DNA of 64,000 nt from Macrocystis pyrifera (taxonomy: Eukaryota; Sar; Phaeophyceae; Laminariales; Laminariaceae). Positions 63,198-64,000 of this stretch are shown here, one piece after another. The stretch covers positions 1,178,001 through 1,242,000 of the forward strand of contig JASSKH010000015.1 of NCBI GenBank assembly GCA_031763025.1. The letters run 5' to 3'. The notes under the pieces are model-generated. The model had not been told where the DNA came from and made no database searches. It saw only the letters and a program-made list of their open reading frames with translations. The position numbers were made by a program, and so were the translations under genes. The stretch's first letter is position 1; every line of letters starts with the position of its first letter.

Positions 63198-64000
63198 TTC
63201 TCGTGTCACTGCTGCATTTTCACTCCTGCCCAAAATGCACCTGACCTCTGCAGTATAGTGTTATTGTATCGCTGCTGCTTTTTTTTCGCTCCTACATAAA
63301 TGCACGTACATGTTGTTAATGTTTCTGGCCGATGTCTTTGCGAACGTATCGTTCTTGCTTTTAGGCCGCTTTTCGAAGCCCGACCAATCCCTGAAATTTC
63401 CGTACCTCCGTCCAACCTTGTATTAAATGGTAACACGTAGGGAACAGCAGGGCAACCCTTGCCCTGCCTTACAATTTAGTTTACCGTTTTTTTTTTCAGT
63501 TTAGTCATGAAATGCATCGATGATAACTCGAGTCAAATGCCGAAAGGTCAACAAAAACGCAAGCACAAAGGGCAGTGAGTGGTCGAACTGACTACTCGTA
63601 TTCGACAAGTGGTACACTAAGTCTTGTGGTCTCTCAAACGGATTCAGAAAAAGTGTCTGTCCGCATGAGGGCCACTCTATGGTCACCTACGGACAAATTT
63701 CTTTCGAAATGTTCACGCCCGTGTCGCACGCATCAGGGCGAAGCCCTCGCGGAGGCGATCGTCATGGTCCAAACCACACCACATTGGATGCCCTGTGTTG
63801 TGGAGTTATCAGAGTTGACTTCCAGCATCCCACAGCAGGGTGGAGGACAGAGCAGCAGCAATCGCTCGCCCGAGGCCAGCGGAAAATGTGTTTATCAACT
63901 CTATTTTCAAATTGGAAAGGGTTGGGATGAAATTCATTCATGTACTGCTTTGCTCGTACGCGCGATCAACGGCACAGCAGTGGCAAAGGCTTTCCTCCGT
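63198..64000. other. Window end, no gene seen
   Basis: After the possible gene 3 stop, two partial repeats of a CACTGCTGCATTTTCACTCC-like unit (63208-63300), a T run (63488-63497) and unremarkable sequence. A GC-richer patch at 63720-63890 is open on the plus strand without other support. Confidence 0.5.

Overview
This 64 kb window is eukaryotic nuclear DNA that is poor in genes and rich in repeats. Short, codon-like exons with GT...AG junctions in consistent phase lie in long introns full of homopolymers, microsatellites, minisatellites and small transposons. There are no bacterial-type operons, no rRNA and no intact tRNA. The style (very large introns, CTG/CTA/GCTAAC arrays, poly(C) tracts, a Ty3/Gypsy element) and the single firmly identified gene, a mannose-6-phosphate isomerase, would suit a brown alga or related stramenopile. 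The organism is my inference, not something the sequence proves.

Layout. 1-2.7 kb holds repeats only. 2.7-13.4 kb holds seven phase-compatible plus-strand exons of an unrecognised protein: an Ala/Thr-rich start, a helical middle and a Cys/His-rich end with two CxxC...HxxC-like modules. 13.4-18.2 kb holds inverted-repeat elements and a 79-bp minisatellite. 18.2-21.1 kb holds two phase-0 exons around an intron packed with GCTAAC-type hexamers. 21.1-31.8 kb is mostly repeats. 31.86-48.57 kb is an eight-exon mannose-6-phosphate isomerase (type I, about 628 residues) with a 9.5 kb first intron and an unusual ~170-residue insert. 48.6-56.7 kb holds repeats, including a 310-bp satellite. 56.8-62.2 kb is a decayed Ty3/Gypsy retrotransposon with an open integrase frame and a 500-bp 3' LTR, followed directly by ~400 bp of (CTA)n. 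62.8-63.2 kb may hold two exons of another gene.

Most notable pattern. Several exons in at least two genes have decayed partial copies of their own ends, splice site included, in the adjacent intron ('shadow exons'). One 79-bp minisatellite looks like amplification of the intron sequence just before an exon. Mobile sequences include: a ~105-bp palindromic MITE (about ten copies, TA target duplication shown by two nested insertions), a family with CACACCTCGG termini whose interior is reiterated AGCTC or GATC words (one copy with an 8-bp target duplication), CAGGG-ended elements filled with GGGTC words, a poly(C)-ended short repeat, and a tRNA-headed, A-tailed SINE. The palindrome TATTAATA occurs about 25 times and equals the joined ends of the MITE, so it may mark excision scars.

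Limits: exon boundaries come from reading frame, phase and GT/AG signals by eye. No homology search, transcript data or alignment software was used.
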